The notes under the pieces were generated by a model. That model worked only from the letters and a program-made list of their open reading frames with translations. It was not told where the DNA came from and searched no databases. Positions 43,657 to 55,045 of a stretch of DNA of 64,000 nt are shown in pieces (the stretch's first letter is position 1; every line of letters begins with the position of its first letter). The translations under genes were made by a program, and so were the position numbers. Origin of the DNA: Litsea cubeba (Eukaryota; Streptophyta; Magnoliopsida; Laurales; Lauraceae); the NCBI GenBank assembly GCA_012931725.1, contig CM022952.1:56219513-56283512 (forward strand), read 5' to 3'.

Positions 43657-46213
43657 TGATGGAACAGCGCTTCCGCTCGGTTCTACCGAGGTCGACGGAC
43701 ATGGGAGTCCGTTTGGGTCCGACCCTTTCGTAACCGGGGGGGCAGAGGCGTGCATCAAGATTTTTTTGTATGGGTGTGCCAGATTTTCTATTTTACTTGG
43801 AATTGCAAGTGGTGATCCGGAGATCAACCTTCGCAAGTAAAAAGGAAATCAACTTCTTTCAAGTTTTCCATTGCACATATATTTCAGAAAAGAGAGATTT
43901 TCTAGATTTGCCGTGAAAGGCGATTTTTTGGCATTTATAGCCGATTTTTGGCGTTTATAGCCGATTTTGGCATTTATAGCCGATTTACAATCCATATCAA
44001 TAATGAAAGACAAGAGTTGTGTTTTTTGTCTCTTTTAAAAAAATATAAACTACAATGAAAAGCAAGAAAAGGAGGATCTAACTTCTCAGGAGATTGTTGG
44101 GGACCCGTTAAGATTGACGGTCGGAAGCCATATATGGGCTTCGCCATCATCCATGCAGATGAGAATAGAGGATGCTATTGATTTGCTTGGCTTGGCTATA
44201 ACCTCAGATTTTTAGAGGACAAAGACCAAAAGGAGGTCCTATGTCCAATAAAAAACTAAGATGACGGGCTGAAAAGCCACGTCTAAGCCATTGGAGGTGG
44301 AAGGAGAAGGCAAGGACCTTGGGGGGGGGGGGGGGTACCCCCCCAAGGGACTTTTGTCACCTTGTAGCAGTGCTCGGTGTAGGATTTCCGCAGAGTTTTC
44401 TCTCTTTGATGCCTTTTTCTGTCTGAGTTTCGGGATTTTCTGCAGTATGTTGTTTGTTTTCTCTGCTGTCTGTCCTTTTTTTCTTGGAGAGCTCTCTTAT
44501 TTATAGGCTTTTAGGTAGCCATTTAGGAGGGTTTATGATCCTTAATTGTCATAAAGCTACATAAAGGGAGGAGTTAAAAGATTGAATTCTTAATTTTGTA
44601 ACTCCTTTTTCTTGGCTTCTGATTGGCCGGAGGAGATTAAGGGCATTTAAATCGCCTTTAATCGCCATGATGGGAGGAGTTTTATGGGTTAAATGCCATG
44701 AATCTCTTAACTTGTAACTCCCGGATGCTTGCTTCTGATTGGGCCATCCAAAGAAATAGATTAATGACTGTAATAAAGCTAGTCAATTAATCGCATTAAG
44801 TGGTCGCCGAGCAGTTGAAGAGTCGCGGGCTGTGCCGCGTCTTTTGGGATTCTTCTGGCGATGATCATCAATGGATCTTCATGTAGATCAACATCGGATG
44901 ACCATGTAACTTCAGGTGTTGGTTGCCAACAGCGGGTCAGTGCGATCTATCCTGTCGGTTTCTCGATCGGTCGGGTAGAAAGCACACTTTTTTTTGGTTG
45001 ACCAGTTGGCGATCAATGTTGATTTCGATACTCTTGATGATTAACACGTGTTTTTGACGGATGTCAGAGGATTTGGTGTCTCAAAAATATGAATTTTGGA
45101 AAATACCAGACGCCGGATGCTTCGAATCACGAAAAAATGGCGAAAAACGGGGTTTCCGGGGCCCTCCCGGCGATCCCGGACCCCTGCGACCCTGGGGGGT
45201 TTTCCCCTTTTGTCCCGTTTTGTGTCTGTTTTTGCTGTTTTTTTATTCTTTTTTCTTCTGTATTTTTCCTTGACATTTTTGATCATTTATTGGCCTGATT
45301 TCCCTGTAGAAAACCTGATGAGAATCCTTTCATTTTATTTTGCAAATTTTCCAATTTTCTGAGAAAGCCGAAGACTTTGCTGCGCAGAGCTGCCGATTTT
45401 CCGTCAGAAGCTGAAACTGGGTCAAACGATGTTGGAATGACCTGAAATTTGGGGTGAAGCCTGCTGAGCAATAAATAAGACCAACCATTGGCTTTTGTTT
45501 GAGTTTTGAAGCCGTTTGGGGCCCTATCACCGGTAGACTTGCTTTTGTCGCGATAAAGATGTCGCGGTTTGATGTGCGGTCAACCGATGTCCGATTGACT
45601 TGAAATTTGACAGGGAACCTATTGGAGTCATTTTAAGATGATCTATAGGCTCTGTCTTGGAAACCATGGTCCCGGGGAGCTTCGCCGCCAATAGGCCTGA
45701 TTCGGCTTCCGAGCGTCAAAGTGTGGTCAAATGTTGTCGAAATGACCTGAAATTTGACGTGTAGCCCTTTGTAAGCATTTTGAAGCCGTCCATGTGCTCT
45801 ATCTGATGAGTGATGGCCTCGGTGGTTCTCGCCGCTAAGAGGCTTGATTTAGCTGTTCGAGGGTTGATGTAGGGTCAAACGTTGTCGGTTTGACTCGGAA
45901 CTTAACGTGGAGCCTTTTGGATGTAATTTGAGACCATCCATCGGCTCTGATCGAAGATTTGGTGTCTCCGATGCTTTCGTCGCCGGGAGGTCCTTTTCAG
46001 CTGCCGGAGAAGCGAAGTTAGGCCAAATGATTTAGAAATGGCCCGAAACTTCTTGTGTACTCCACTTTTGGCTGTCTTGAAGGATCTTGCAGTTTTTGTT
46101 TGATTCTGACAAGATTTGATTTTTTGGAAGTAGCATTGCCTATTTATGGCAGGTTGTGACTTCATGTAGCTCTTTGGATCTCGAAGAGGCAAAGTGACAT
46201 TTTTGGTGTCAAC
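43657..46213 (-). repeat. Tat2 5' LTR (about 2.56 kb)
   Basis: The outer end TGTTGACACC at 46213 is exact; the inner end near 43657 is inferred, with the primer site TGGCACACCCAGTGGGACTC at about 43634-43653. The TATA box is at 44499-44505 (minus). It holds three mini-hairpins (43931-43982), a GGTACC hairpin with about 15 G (44317-44350) and about five U3 tandem units (45360-46050). Confidence 0.8.
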
Positions 46214-46503
46214 ACATTTGAGCACATTGATGTAAATCATAAGTGAATTTGTGAAGAGTGTTGTACTCACACTTGTGCTTACTAATATGAAACTAATTGT
46301 CTTATCTTTGATTGTTTAAGCACTCATACATTGAACACATATTCCGCATAAGTTGTATTCTTATTTGTGTTCATTATGTTCTTGTTCCTAGTTGGGATTG
46401 AAATTGGACTAAGATGTTTCTATTGGGAAAAGAATTCCATTAGTCCTATTCACCCCCCCCCCCCCTTTCTAGGACACTTTCATTGGCCCTAGCTGCACTT
46501 CCA
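46214..46503 (+). repeat. X 5' LTR remnant
   Basis: The final 290 bp of the LTR. Its left part lies beyond Tat2, outside the window. The end is ...AGCTGCACTTCCA. Confidence 0.82.
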
Positions 46504-46517
46504 ATTGGTATCAGAGC
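46504..46517 (+). other. X primer binding site (initiator tRNA-Met)
   Basis: ATTGGTATCAGAGC directly follows the LTR. Confidence 0.9.
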
Positions 46518-49500
46518 AAGTTACTCCATAAAGGCTTAACAACCCGGAGTTGATCTTGTTTCATTGCTAGTGCCAATTCCTTAGAGGGACCTCATGTATC
46601 GGAGGGACCTCAAGGACAAACCATCCAAGACCTTAGGATTTTTTGTAAAGGAAGATTGTTAGAAAGACCTAAGATCTTGAACCCTTTTGGACCAACCTAT
46701 TTCTTTTCAATTATTTCATATTGTTGGTCTATGAACTTTTGCATTTTGAGCTTATATAGTTACATTTATTTTAATGTAAAAATATTTGAAGTTAATTGAT
46801 TTTGTTCTCATAAACTTTTATAGTTATATCTTTTGGTTCACAAAATCACTTGATTGCATCTTATTGATGTGCATTTTGTATTCATATTGTTATATCTATG
46901 AAAGTGTATTTCAATACTCTTTTAATGTGCTTCAATTAATTATGGACTTAAAAGATTTTCTATCCATGATCAATTAATGGTACATCCCTTGTTTTTCAAA
47001 AATTAATGAATTTCATAAGTTATATCTTTTTAAAAAAAACCGATATGTTTTAAAAATAAATTTTCCATAGTTTTTGTTTTGAAATGGAAAATTATTCTCA
47101 ACTTGTATTTGTTTCTAATAGTTATATTGTTTAAAGCACAAGTTGAAAGTTATGAGAAGTGAATTTGCTTCTCTTTTTATATTTAATCTCTTGTATGAGA
47201 AATTCAATTCTTGTAATATACTTGAAACTCAATTAGTTATCTATCTATAGGTATATTTCTCAAAATAAATGTGTTTTTGAATAAACACATTTTCCAATTG
47301 GTTTCAAGTTATATTTTGACAAATGCTCTTAAAAGTTTTGAGTTTCAAATGCATTATCAATAAAACCATTTCCTTATCTTTTTGGAAATGTATGGTTATT
47401 ACAAACAATCTGCATTTCTTTTTTTTTTATAGAATTACATTGCTTAAAATGCATTGTTTACTTATGATCAATTGATTTTGTTTTCATGTACTTCTCTTGT
47501 TTCATAACATGGTTTTCAAAATCATTTGATTAAAATTTCATCATGTTAGATTTGCTTTTTGCTCTCTTTGAATTATATCTCTTACATTGCATTTCTATAC
47601 ATAATCAATTGATTATGATTTCAAAAGCCCTCTTAGCTAGATTAATCATGATCAATTGTAGTTGTAAATTCATTTGTTTGTTTGTCATAAGTAAGATTTG
47701 TTTTTGAAAAACAAATGATTTAAAAGAATTTAGTTTTTCCATAGATTTCCAAGTTATATTTTCATATGGAAAATTATTGTTTTGAAAAATTAGCATGTAT
47801 GTGTTTCAAATAAGTCATAACTTTTAAAAGTGCAAGTTGAAAAATGATTGTGCCTCATTGATGAGATATGATCAAAATTGATTTTCATTATATGCTTACT
47901 AAGTTAGAATCTTTATATGAAAATCAAATTCTTTGATATACTTGAAATTCAATTGGTTAGAGCCTTATAGTTATACATTTTATCTGAATGTATTTTCCAA
48001 TTGATATCAAGTCATACTTATTCAAGTCAATTTGTATGAGCTCTTGTAGTTATATTCATTTTATGAGCAAATTGATTTGTATGTTTTGTGGATCATGAAA
48101 TAGAATTTGAAATCTATACTTAGTCTTGTGCATTTTTTTTAATCCATAATGATAATGTTTCATGATTCTTTTAGTACATTTGTTAAAATGGAGATTATTT
48201 TGTTAGATATTGATTTTATTTAATCCTCTTTTTGCAAATGTCTAATAGTTCCTTGTATGGTCGTGCTCTTAAGTTACATTTGTGGACACCATACTAGAAC
48301 TCCCAAACCCTTCCTTTATGCTTTCTAGTCATTTTTTTAAAATGGATGGTTATGATGTTGATTCTTGTATATTCTCTAAGTGATGTCATCCTTATACATG
48401 TTTCAACTTCATAGTAGTGATCTTGATCATATGAACCTCTTTGAAATCCATTCCTTGTATTTCATAGTTATACCTATTGTTTGATGAATTTTATAGATGT
48501 TGAATTCATATGATTTGACACTTTCAAATTGCATGTATCACCAAGAGACATTTCATGCAATTTAGAATGTTCATCACTATGTCATTAGTTATATCATTAA
48601 AAGTGATGAATATCAATTTATGATGCTTGATGGAATTTTATGTTTATCACATCTTTGCTCTTAACCTTGTTCTATATTCAATTGGTATCATTTTCGATTT
48701 TTGTCATATCCAATTGATGTCATATCTTGAAAATGTGATAAATCTTGTATACATTGGATTGATCTTGATAGTAATATGTTTTTATTCCATGTCACTTTCT
48801 ATTAGCATCATAATTTTCATGATTGCCACCTCTCATGCTCTTATAAAATTTTATAAACACCATACTCATGTGTTCATAATCTTGGTTGGTTAATGGTTGA
48901 GGTGGGCTTCATGTTTGAACTTCATTTCATTCATCTTGCACATGATAGTTATATTTTATGATTGGATGAAATGATTTCAAAATATTCATAGCATATGATT
49001 TTGTTAGTTATATTGATTGATGCTATGATCAGTTAACCCCATAACATCATGGATAGATCTAATTTGGATTAATCCTAGTAGTTATATTCCTTTTAACTCC
49101 ATTTTAGAGTGATTGAGCTAATAGTCTTATTCTTGAATCTCAATTGGTATTTCTTGTTCCAATTGGTATCCATGATTGTTTTTTTTCATGGCCTTAAACT
49201 CTTAGAGGCTACTACCATACATGATACCCTGTTACGTGTTTCATTTTCAATTTCTTTTGTTAACAGGTACTTATAAAAGGTATTTTCCTTATTTCATGTA
49301 TGTAGGTACATTTGCAAGGGTAAATTTTTTTTTTTTGTTGATGTTATGACCCTCTATATGCAAATGCTAAATGGTTCTATGTATGGTTGTGTTGTTTTCT
49401 TTTGTTAACTCCATATTAAGAACTATAAAATCCATCCTTGTGCTTGTTAGTCTTTATTTAAGGAGGATGGTTATGTTAATTGATCCATGTTTATGATTTC

Positions 49501-50288
49501 ATCTTTGTACATGCTTCAATTTTCATAAGTGTGTTGTTGCTCATATGAATCTCTTCAAATCTATTTCTTGTTCATTATGATCATAACTATTATTTGATGG
49601 ATGTTATATTTGTTGAGTTCATATGTTTTACACCTTGGAAATTGCACACAACACCCAATCTTATTTTTATGCAATCTCTTATATTCATCATGATGCATTC
49701 AACTTATATTTTATAATTGATGAATATTCATGATGCTTAGTGAATTTTGTGTTTGTCACGTCCATGTTCTTTTCATGGTTTTCTATTTGTTTGGTATGTC
49801 TTAAAATGTGACAAATCTTGTGAATATTGAATTGAAATTTCACTTTAGCATCTTATCTCTCATGTTTGCCTCCTCTAAATTATGATTGTTTTCTTGAAGA
49901 GGTTGGCTTCATGATAGTTGAACTTCATTTCATAAAGCATATGAAATGATGATATTTCTCATAGCATATGATTTTCAAGAGTTAAACATTCTTATGCTAT
50001 GATTAATACCACTATTCTCATGGATTTCTCTGCTTTGAAACATATTTATTAGTTACATGATTTCAAAACCAGTTCAGAGTTTTAACATTTAAAAAAAATT
50101 ATTTAACAATCCATGATTTTTTTTTTTGGTTATATCCTTAACATGTACATCATTATGGAATTGATTTAATGCTTTGGATACTCCACCTTGATTCATTCCA
50201 AGTTGCACTCATATTGGTATATCTATTTGAATCATTCGAACATTAACGTTTAAGGGAGGAAACGGGAGGAGACGGGAGACTCCTCACT
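46518..50288 (+). repeat. X interior: diverged long tandem repeats, non-coding
   Basis: Two levels of old duplication are visible. Segments near 47070-47320 match 47740-48020 (offset about 0.7 kb), for example tacttgaaa(c/t)tcaatt and attttccaattg. Segments at 48140-48920 match 49310-49930 (offset 1.0-1.13 kb), for example ctaatagttccttgtatggt and its partner. A TAGTTATAT(T/C) motif recurs more than fifteen times. No gene is seen. Confidence 0.7.
50264..50287 (+). repeat. 24-bp direct repeat beside the solo LTR, copy 1
   Basis: GGGAGGAGACGGGAGACTCC + TCAC; the identical copy is at 51473-51496. It contains GAGGAG/CTCCTC arms. Removing the solo LTR leaves a 41-bp period. Confidence 0.85.
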
Positions 50289-50290
50289 TG

Positions 50291-51453
50291 TGTTGGAATT
50301 TGAGATGACTTTAGAGTCTTTTGATGAATTAAAGTAATTCGTATCTCAAGTATGGTTTTGAGTTGGAATTCTTGTCAACACATTGTCACAAACGTAATGT
50401 TAATAGATTGGTGTTGATAGAGCTTAAAAGAAGAAATCAGATGGAAATCAGAATGGAAAAAGAGCTGAAAAGTGTACAGAAAATAGTTTTTCTGTAGCAG
50501 TGTGGTCGGTCGACCGGGCACCCCATGCGGTCGACCGAAGCAAGAGAAACTTGCAGAAAACAGTTTCAGGCACCTCTCAGTTATTTTCGTGACACAGTGT
50601 GTCTTCGGTCGACCGAGACCCCAGGATGTCGACCGAGCTCAAAAGTTGTCTGTTTCCAGTCAGTGTCTTCGGTCGACCGAGCAAACAAGGATGTCGACCG
50701 AGCACGGGAACCAGAGTTGCGCAGAATTAGAAGTTTTGCACGGAAATTCAGCACTCTTATCTAATTTGTTTGGGACTCTTTCTAAACGAATTGTAGCCTG
50801 TTTTAAATACAATTAAGGGTTACTATAACCTATATAAAGGCATGTATGGGTCGTTCTAAAGATACACCAGAAGAGAGAAAGAATAGAGAAGAGTTTTAGA
50901 GAGTTCTTGAGAGAAAGAAGAAGCTGCTGGTGTGTGTTGCTGTGTGCTGATGTGGTGACGTTTTCTACAAGCAATTGTGGACGAGATTATGCTCTAGAAG
51001 ATGGTGATTCGTCCATGAGTTAAGTGTCTCTCTGTTTATGCTTTAATTTCAATTTGTAAGGGATTGAGAGAGAGAGAATTGTAGAGGGGAAGGGCTGTAG
51101 ACAGAGTTTATCTCTTATTCTGTTTTTACATCAAGTTGGTGCTTGATGTCTGGGGTTTGGTGATCCTATCTGTTGGTGCAGATAAATTGTAAAGGGAGTC
51201 GGTGCTTCCTAGATAGTTGGTGCTATCTGAAACTAAGGGTTGGTGCTCTTTGTCGTTGGTGCGACTAAATAAGATTCAGATCTGTCCCGGATTGGTGTTC
51301 GGACAGTCTTTGAACCGTGGACGTAGCCTTTCGGTGAACCACGTTAAATCTGGTGTCATTGTGTGGTTTGACTTGTTTTGTTGTTGAATTGGACCTGTTT
51401 TTAGAAATCACTGATTCACCCCCCCCCCCTCTCAGTGATCGCGGTATCCAACA
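50291..51453 (+). mobile_element. Solo LTR of the SireA family (1163 bp)
   Basis: It starts TGTTGGAATTTGAGATG and ends GATCGCGGTATCCAACA, homologous to the SireA LTR in inverse orientation, with no internal region. Target duplication ACTTG (50286-50290 and 51454-51458) is perfect, so it formed by LTR-LTR recombination after insertion into X. It has CTATATAAAG (50830-50839), GTCGAC palindrome pairs (50507-50705) and a C run (51419-51429). Confidence 0.93.
50507..50705 (+). repeat. Three pairs of GTCGAC palindromes in the solo LTR
   Basis: Perfect CGGTCGACCG at 50507-50516, 50528-50537, 50606-50615 and about 50668-50677. Decayed partners (GTCGACCGAG) lie near 50628-50637 and 50692-50701. One pair more than in SireA. 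Confidence 0.85.
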
Positions 51454-51456
51454 ACT

Positions 51457-53177
51457 TGTTGGCTAGGAGAGTGGGAGGAGACGGGAGACTCCTCACGTGC
51501 TTGGTTTGCCAAGCGTAATTCCATGTGTGGTAGCTATGGAACTGACCTGTAATTCTGCGTGATCACGTAAAACACTTCTCTGATGCTTATATCCTCACCA
51601 ACAAGAAACATGATTCATATACTTGGTTGAATCTCAAGTTGTTGTTCTCCATTACATGTAAATTTCTTTCGATCTTGTCTATGTTTTAGAATCAACAATT
51701 CGTTTTGCATATGTTCTTGATAAGTATATTTTCTAAAATGGAAAATTGAATGAGATGTGATATTGATATCCCATCTCATATTTCTCAAATCAGTTGTTTT
51801 GTCTTTTTAAAAATAAATATGATTTAAAAAATGAATTTTCCATTGATTTTAAGCTTTTACTTAAATGAAAAATTATGCAATTGATTTTCATTTTGGGCCA
51901 TGTTTAGATTGAACAGTAACACTATTCACTATTCACTGTTCACTAGCCGTTTTATGACCGTTGGAAAGTTTTTTATAAATAAAAAAATGCCCCAAATCAT
52001 CCCTAAGGCTTGGAAAATCATTCCCAAGGCCTCCAAGATCATGAGAGCTCATATCCTAACCATTGTGTATCATATTAGAGCTCTCATAGATCATTCCACA
52101 CACACTATGAGCTTGGTTTGTCAAATCTAAGAGCTTCATTAGCTTAAGGAAAGTGTGATGTGTGGAGACAATATTGCCTAAGGAAGAACTTTAGCTATCA
52201 TAGTTTATTATCCAAATCCCTAGACCAAAGACCTCTTCCCTTGACTGAGCACAACATTGGAGCATCATCATCAACATCAAGGAAGCATTGCAAGAGGCAT
52301 CAAAGCTTGGAGCTGCGGTGACAAGTTTTGAAGAGCATCCTCCGGACTTCGTCAAAGAGGCAAGTGGCAACCTCCAGACTTTGTCAAAAATAGGCAAGTG
52401 TTCTTCGTCCTCCATTCAAATTATATCTTTGTGATCGTGGATTGTTTCTGCGTGATTCAATCACTTTAAAAATTGTGATAGTGGATTGTTTCTGTGTGAT
52501 TCAACCACTCTAAAAGTTGTGTATGGGGAGTAGATCTTTGTGGTCGAACCTCGTGAACAAAAATGGGGAGTAGATCTGTGTGGTCGAACCTCGTGAACAA
52601 AATTAACGTAGAATCAGTACTTGTGTAGTTTGATTCTTCATAATGGAACCAGGGGACTGTGTGACCCTTGAGAGTGGATGTAGGTCTGTATGACTGAACC
52701 ACTATAAATCCCTTGTGTCAATTTCTCTATCTCTATCTCTTGTGCTTGATTTATATATCTATATGTTGTGGAGAATGATATGAATGATATTTAGTTTAAT
52801 TGACACACATCCACTTGTGCGAAAACAACATTGATCATATTGGTAAATCAAATCTTGTTTAGCACACACTCTTTAACAAATATTCATTTGAGCACATTGA
52901 TATAAATCATAAATGAATTTGTGAAGAGTGTTATACTCACACTTGTGCTTACTAATATGAAAGTAATTGTCTTATCTTTGATTGTTTAAGCACTCATACA
53001 TTGAACACATATTCCGCATAAGTTGTATTCTTATTTGTGTTCATTATGTTCTTGTTCCTAGTTGGGATTAAAATTGGACTAAGATGTTTTAATTGGGAAA
53101 AGAATTCCATTAGTCCTATTCACCCCCCCCCCCCCCCCGCCTCTAGGACACTTTCATTGGCCCTAGCTACACTTTCA
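51457..53177 (+). repeat. X 3' LTR (left end tentative)
   Basis: The right end at 53177 (ACTTTCA) is firm. The left end is proposed at the TGTTGGCTAGG created when the solo LTR and one ACTTG copy are removed. That gives about 1.7 kb, similar to Y's LTR, but no purine tract directly abuts it, so the start is uncertain. Confidence 0.45.
52431..52712 (+). repeat. Five diverged hairpin units in X 3' LTR
   Basis: Units at about 52431-52470, 52474-52515, 52524-52563, 52565-52602 and 52672-52712 each have a gtgg/gtag...(t)cgaacc/ccact form. The last reads AGTGGATGTAGG...GAACCACTATAAA, the form found once in Y (58339-58374). Units 3 and 4 are a near-perfect 38-bp tandem. Confidence 0.65.
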
Positions 53178-55045
53178 TCTGTAACTTCAACCTTTTATTC
53201 TTCTTACATCGAGCAAGCTCTGCTTCTCGATAAGTCGAATTTAGGTTCATAATTTCTTCTAGTAGTCACTGGGACGCTCATTCTGGGCTCACAATACTTG
53301 CGATCAGAACAATTGTACCATCTATGGCCTTTTGCCTTCTTCATATTGCTTGGCCCATATCCCTCTAGCGATTTGAAAAGACAAAACCATAGAACTCCCC
53401 ATTTATGATCATTATATTCTTGTGATTGCTAATGAATGTGGTCTTGTTTCATAAATTTTTCAAAAACTAACAATGGCAGCTTCGCTAACCATTACTTTCG
53501 ATGAGAACAAGCACCAGCCCCTGCTTCAACAGAAGCAAACCATGCGCACCTACAAGCGCCCCATCAGTTGCCGAAGCGTCAACTCCCTCGGCAACTCTCT
53601 GAACTCCAGGTTGACCTCAACTCCCCGGACTATCGTCTTTGGGATGCTGGGACCATTCCCACTTCCCGAGGAACAAAGTGCTCCTTCCAAGAAGTAAAAG
53701 CTCGCCTCCCAACGTGTCACTACCATGACACTAAAGGCGGGCACCAAAATGCCCGAAGCCCGTGGCACCCCCACGAATCCTCGACCCGCAAGCAACCAGG
53801 TCTATCCCAAGACTTGGTCCCCAAGACCTTCACCAAGACAAAGAAGGTCCCAAACATCCACCAAGCTAGCATACCTAGCCCCACTCAAGGAGAACCAGTT
53901 CTACCTTGCTTACATGAAAGAGGAGAGACCCATCTCCAACCTGACTCCCAAGTCAACCCAGCATGAGTCGGCTTATTCTTATAAGCCCAAAATCAGATCA
54001 TGCATCACAAGGCCTCTGCAAGCACCTGCTAGGCCTATAATCCTTCGGTTCGACCCTTCATATCTACAGGGGCTGAACTCGAAAAATTCAAAGCTTCACT
54101 GCAACAGGCGAAGGACCGGGTTCGCATCCTATCCTTGCCCAGCTACAAAGAGGACAGGTTTGGCTGTTGTGCCCGAGGGAGCACATCCTTCATTGTCAAA
54201 GCCTAGCCAGAGTTGACCGAAGCTCAAATTGCTCGTCGTATATGCCGCTGTGCATCATATTGATAAAAGAGACTAGAGAAGCAAAGGACCCAGCCTCCTA
54301 CTCTTCAAGTCTCTCCCAAATGGGTCGAAAAAGAAATACCCAACCAAGTTGCTGCTATCCATATGGTTGGAAAAACCAGAAGACGCCAAAAGTCAGCATC
54401 CAAAATCCATGTCCGATGTCCGGTGACCCGCAGCGTCTCCAGGACAAGAAGACATTCAGAAGAATCCCCTGCTCCTTCAAGCAAAGGACGGCAGAGTGAT
54501 CCTTCCTCAAGCTCTTCATCAAAAAGAATGAGCCCCAGCTCAGTCACCAGGACAGTTTCTTCATTCGAATCTCGAGGGATGAACATCCTGGCTACAAATT
54601 CTGAGCCACCACCTTGCAATCCACCTTAAGATGATGTGCTCACACACATCCAGCAGTTGGAACAAGGCCAGCAGAGGATTGAAACTCTGATGGAAAACCT
54701 TCTCTTCGCCTTTCAAAATCAGGCGAACAATGAACCTCCTTTGAATCATCAAGATGATGAGGTAAATGGAGAAGAAAATTAGTCACGCGCCCTTACCAAA
54801 AAGGACGTAGACAATATCTTCACAAAAGCAAAAGAAGAGGATATACTCAAGGAGCATGGGATCAAGCCACCATATCCCTTATGGATGGACTCGGTCCTAT
54901 TCCCCATAAAATTCAAGCATCCTACTCTCTAAACATATATGGGGAAAGGATCAGCCAGACAGCACGTCATCCACTTCAAGGTCCTGACAGGAGCTATCGC
55001 GGATTAAGATGCACTCAAGATCCGCCTCTTTGTAAGTACCCTATG
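53178..55045 (+). pseudogene. Tat3 leader and gag relic, plus strand
   Basis: This relic of the Tat family reads on the plus strand, opposite to Tat1 and Tat2. The leader end (53178-53472) is followed by ATG at 53473 (MAASLTITFDENKHQ) and the basic gag region in several frames (stop after APSKK at 53695-53697). Capsid begins as MENLLFAFQNQANNEP (near 54690). Stops occur in NGEEN*SRALTKKD and later. The match to capsid ends at IRLFVSTL, near 55041, where sequence switches to an inverted Tat LTR. X is inserted at its left edge. It is too damaged to code for anything. Confidence 0.8.

Larger units (their letters stand above)
16527..46213 (-). mobile_element. Tat2: Tat-lineage Ty3/gypsy retrotransposon with antisense PMD-like gene
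   Basis: Tat2 is a minus-strand element from 5' LTR (outer end 46213) through gag, protease, reverse transcriptase, two RNase H domains and integrase (ending 33063). A repeat-rich spacer and an opposite-strand spliced gene (17003-31586) follow. The archaeal-type second RNase H is the hallmark of Tat. The spacer next to integrase contains an expanded array of a hairpin that also occurs in the Tat LTR, which ties the spacer and its gene to this element. The 3' LTR is not in the window; SireA interrupts Tat2 at 16526/16527. At 46213/46214 the element interrupts X's LTR, so CATTT (46214-46218) is the likely target duplication. Confidence 0.82.
46214..53177 (+). mobile_element. X: copia-like LTR element with non-coding repetitive interior
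   Basis: The last 290 bp of the 5' LTR (46214-46503) match 52885-53177 of the 3' LTR. Both end in a C run, TCTAGGACACTTTCATTGGCC and a CA terminus. The primer site for initiator tRNA-Met follows the 5' copy. The interior is AT-rich with no coding domain, so X is non-autonomous. Its 5' LTR is cut by Tat2; at the other end it sits in Tat3, with TCTGT (53178-53182) as candidate target duplication. LTR features shared with Y (C run, AGTGG...CCACTATAAA hairpin) place it near Sireviruses. Confidence 0.8.

Noticed and set aside
48627..48893. 88-codon hydrophobic ORF in X
   Set aside because: A short chance frame in AT-rich repetitive interior; the partner repeat copy near 49740-49900 does not keep it open.
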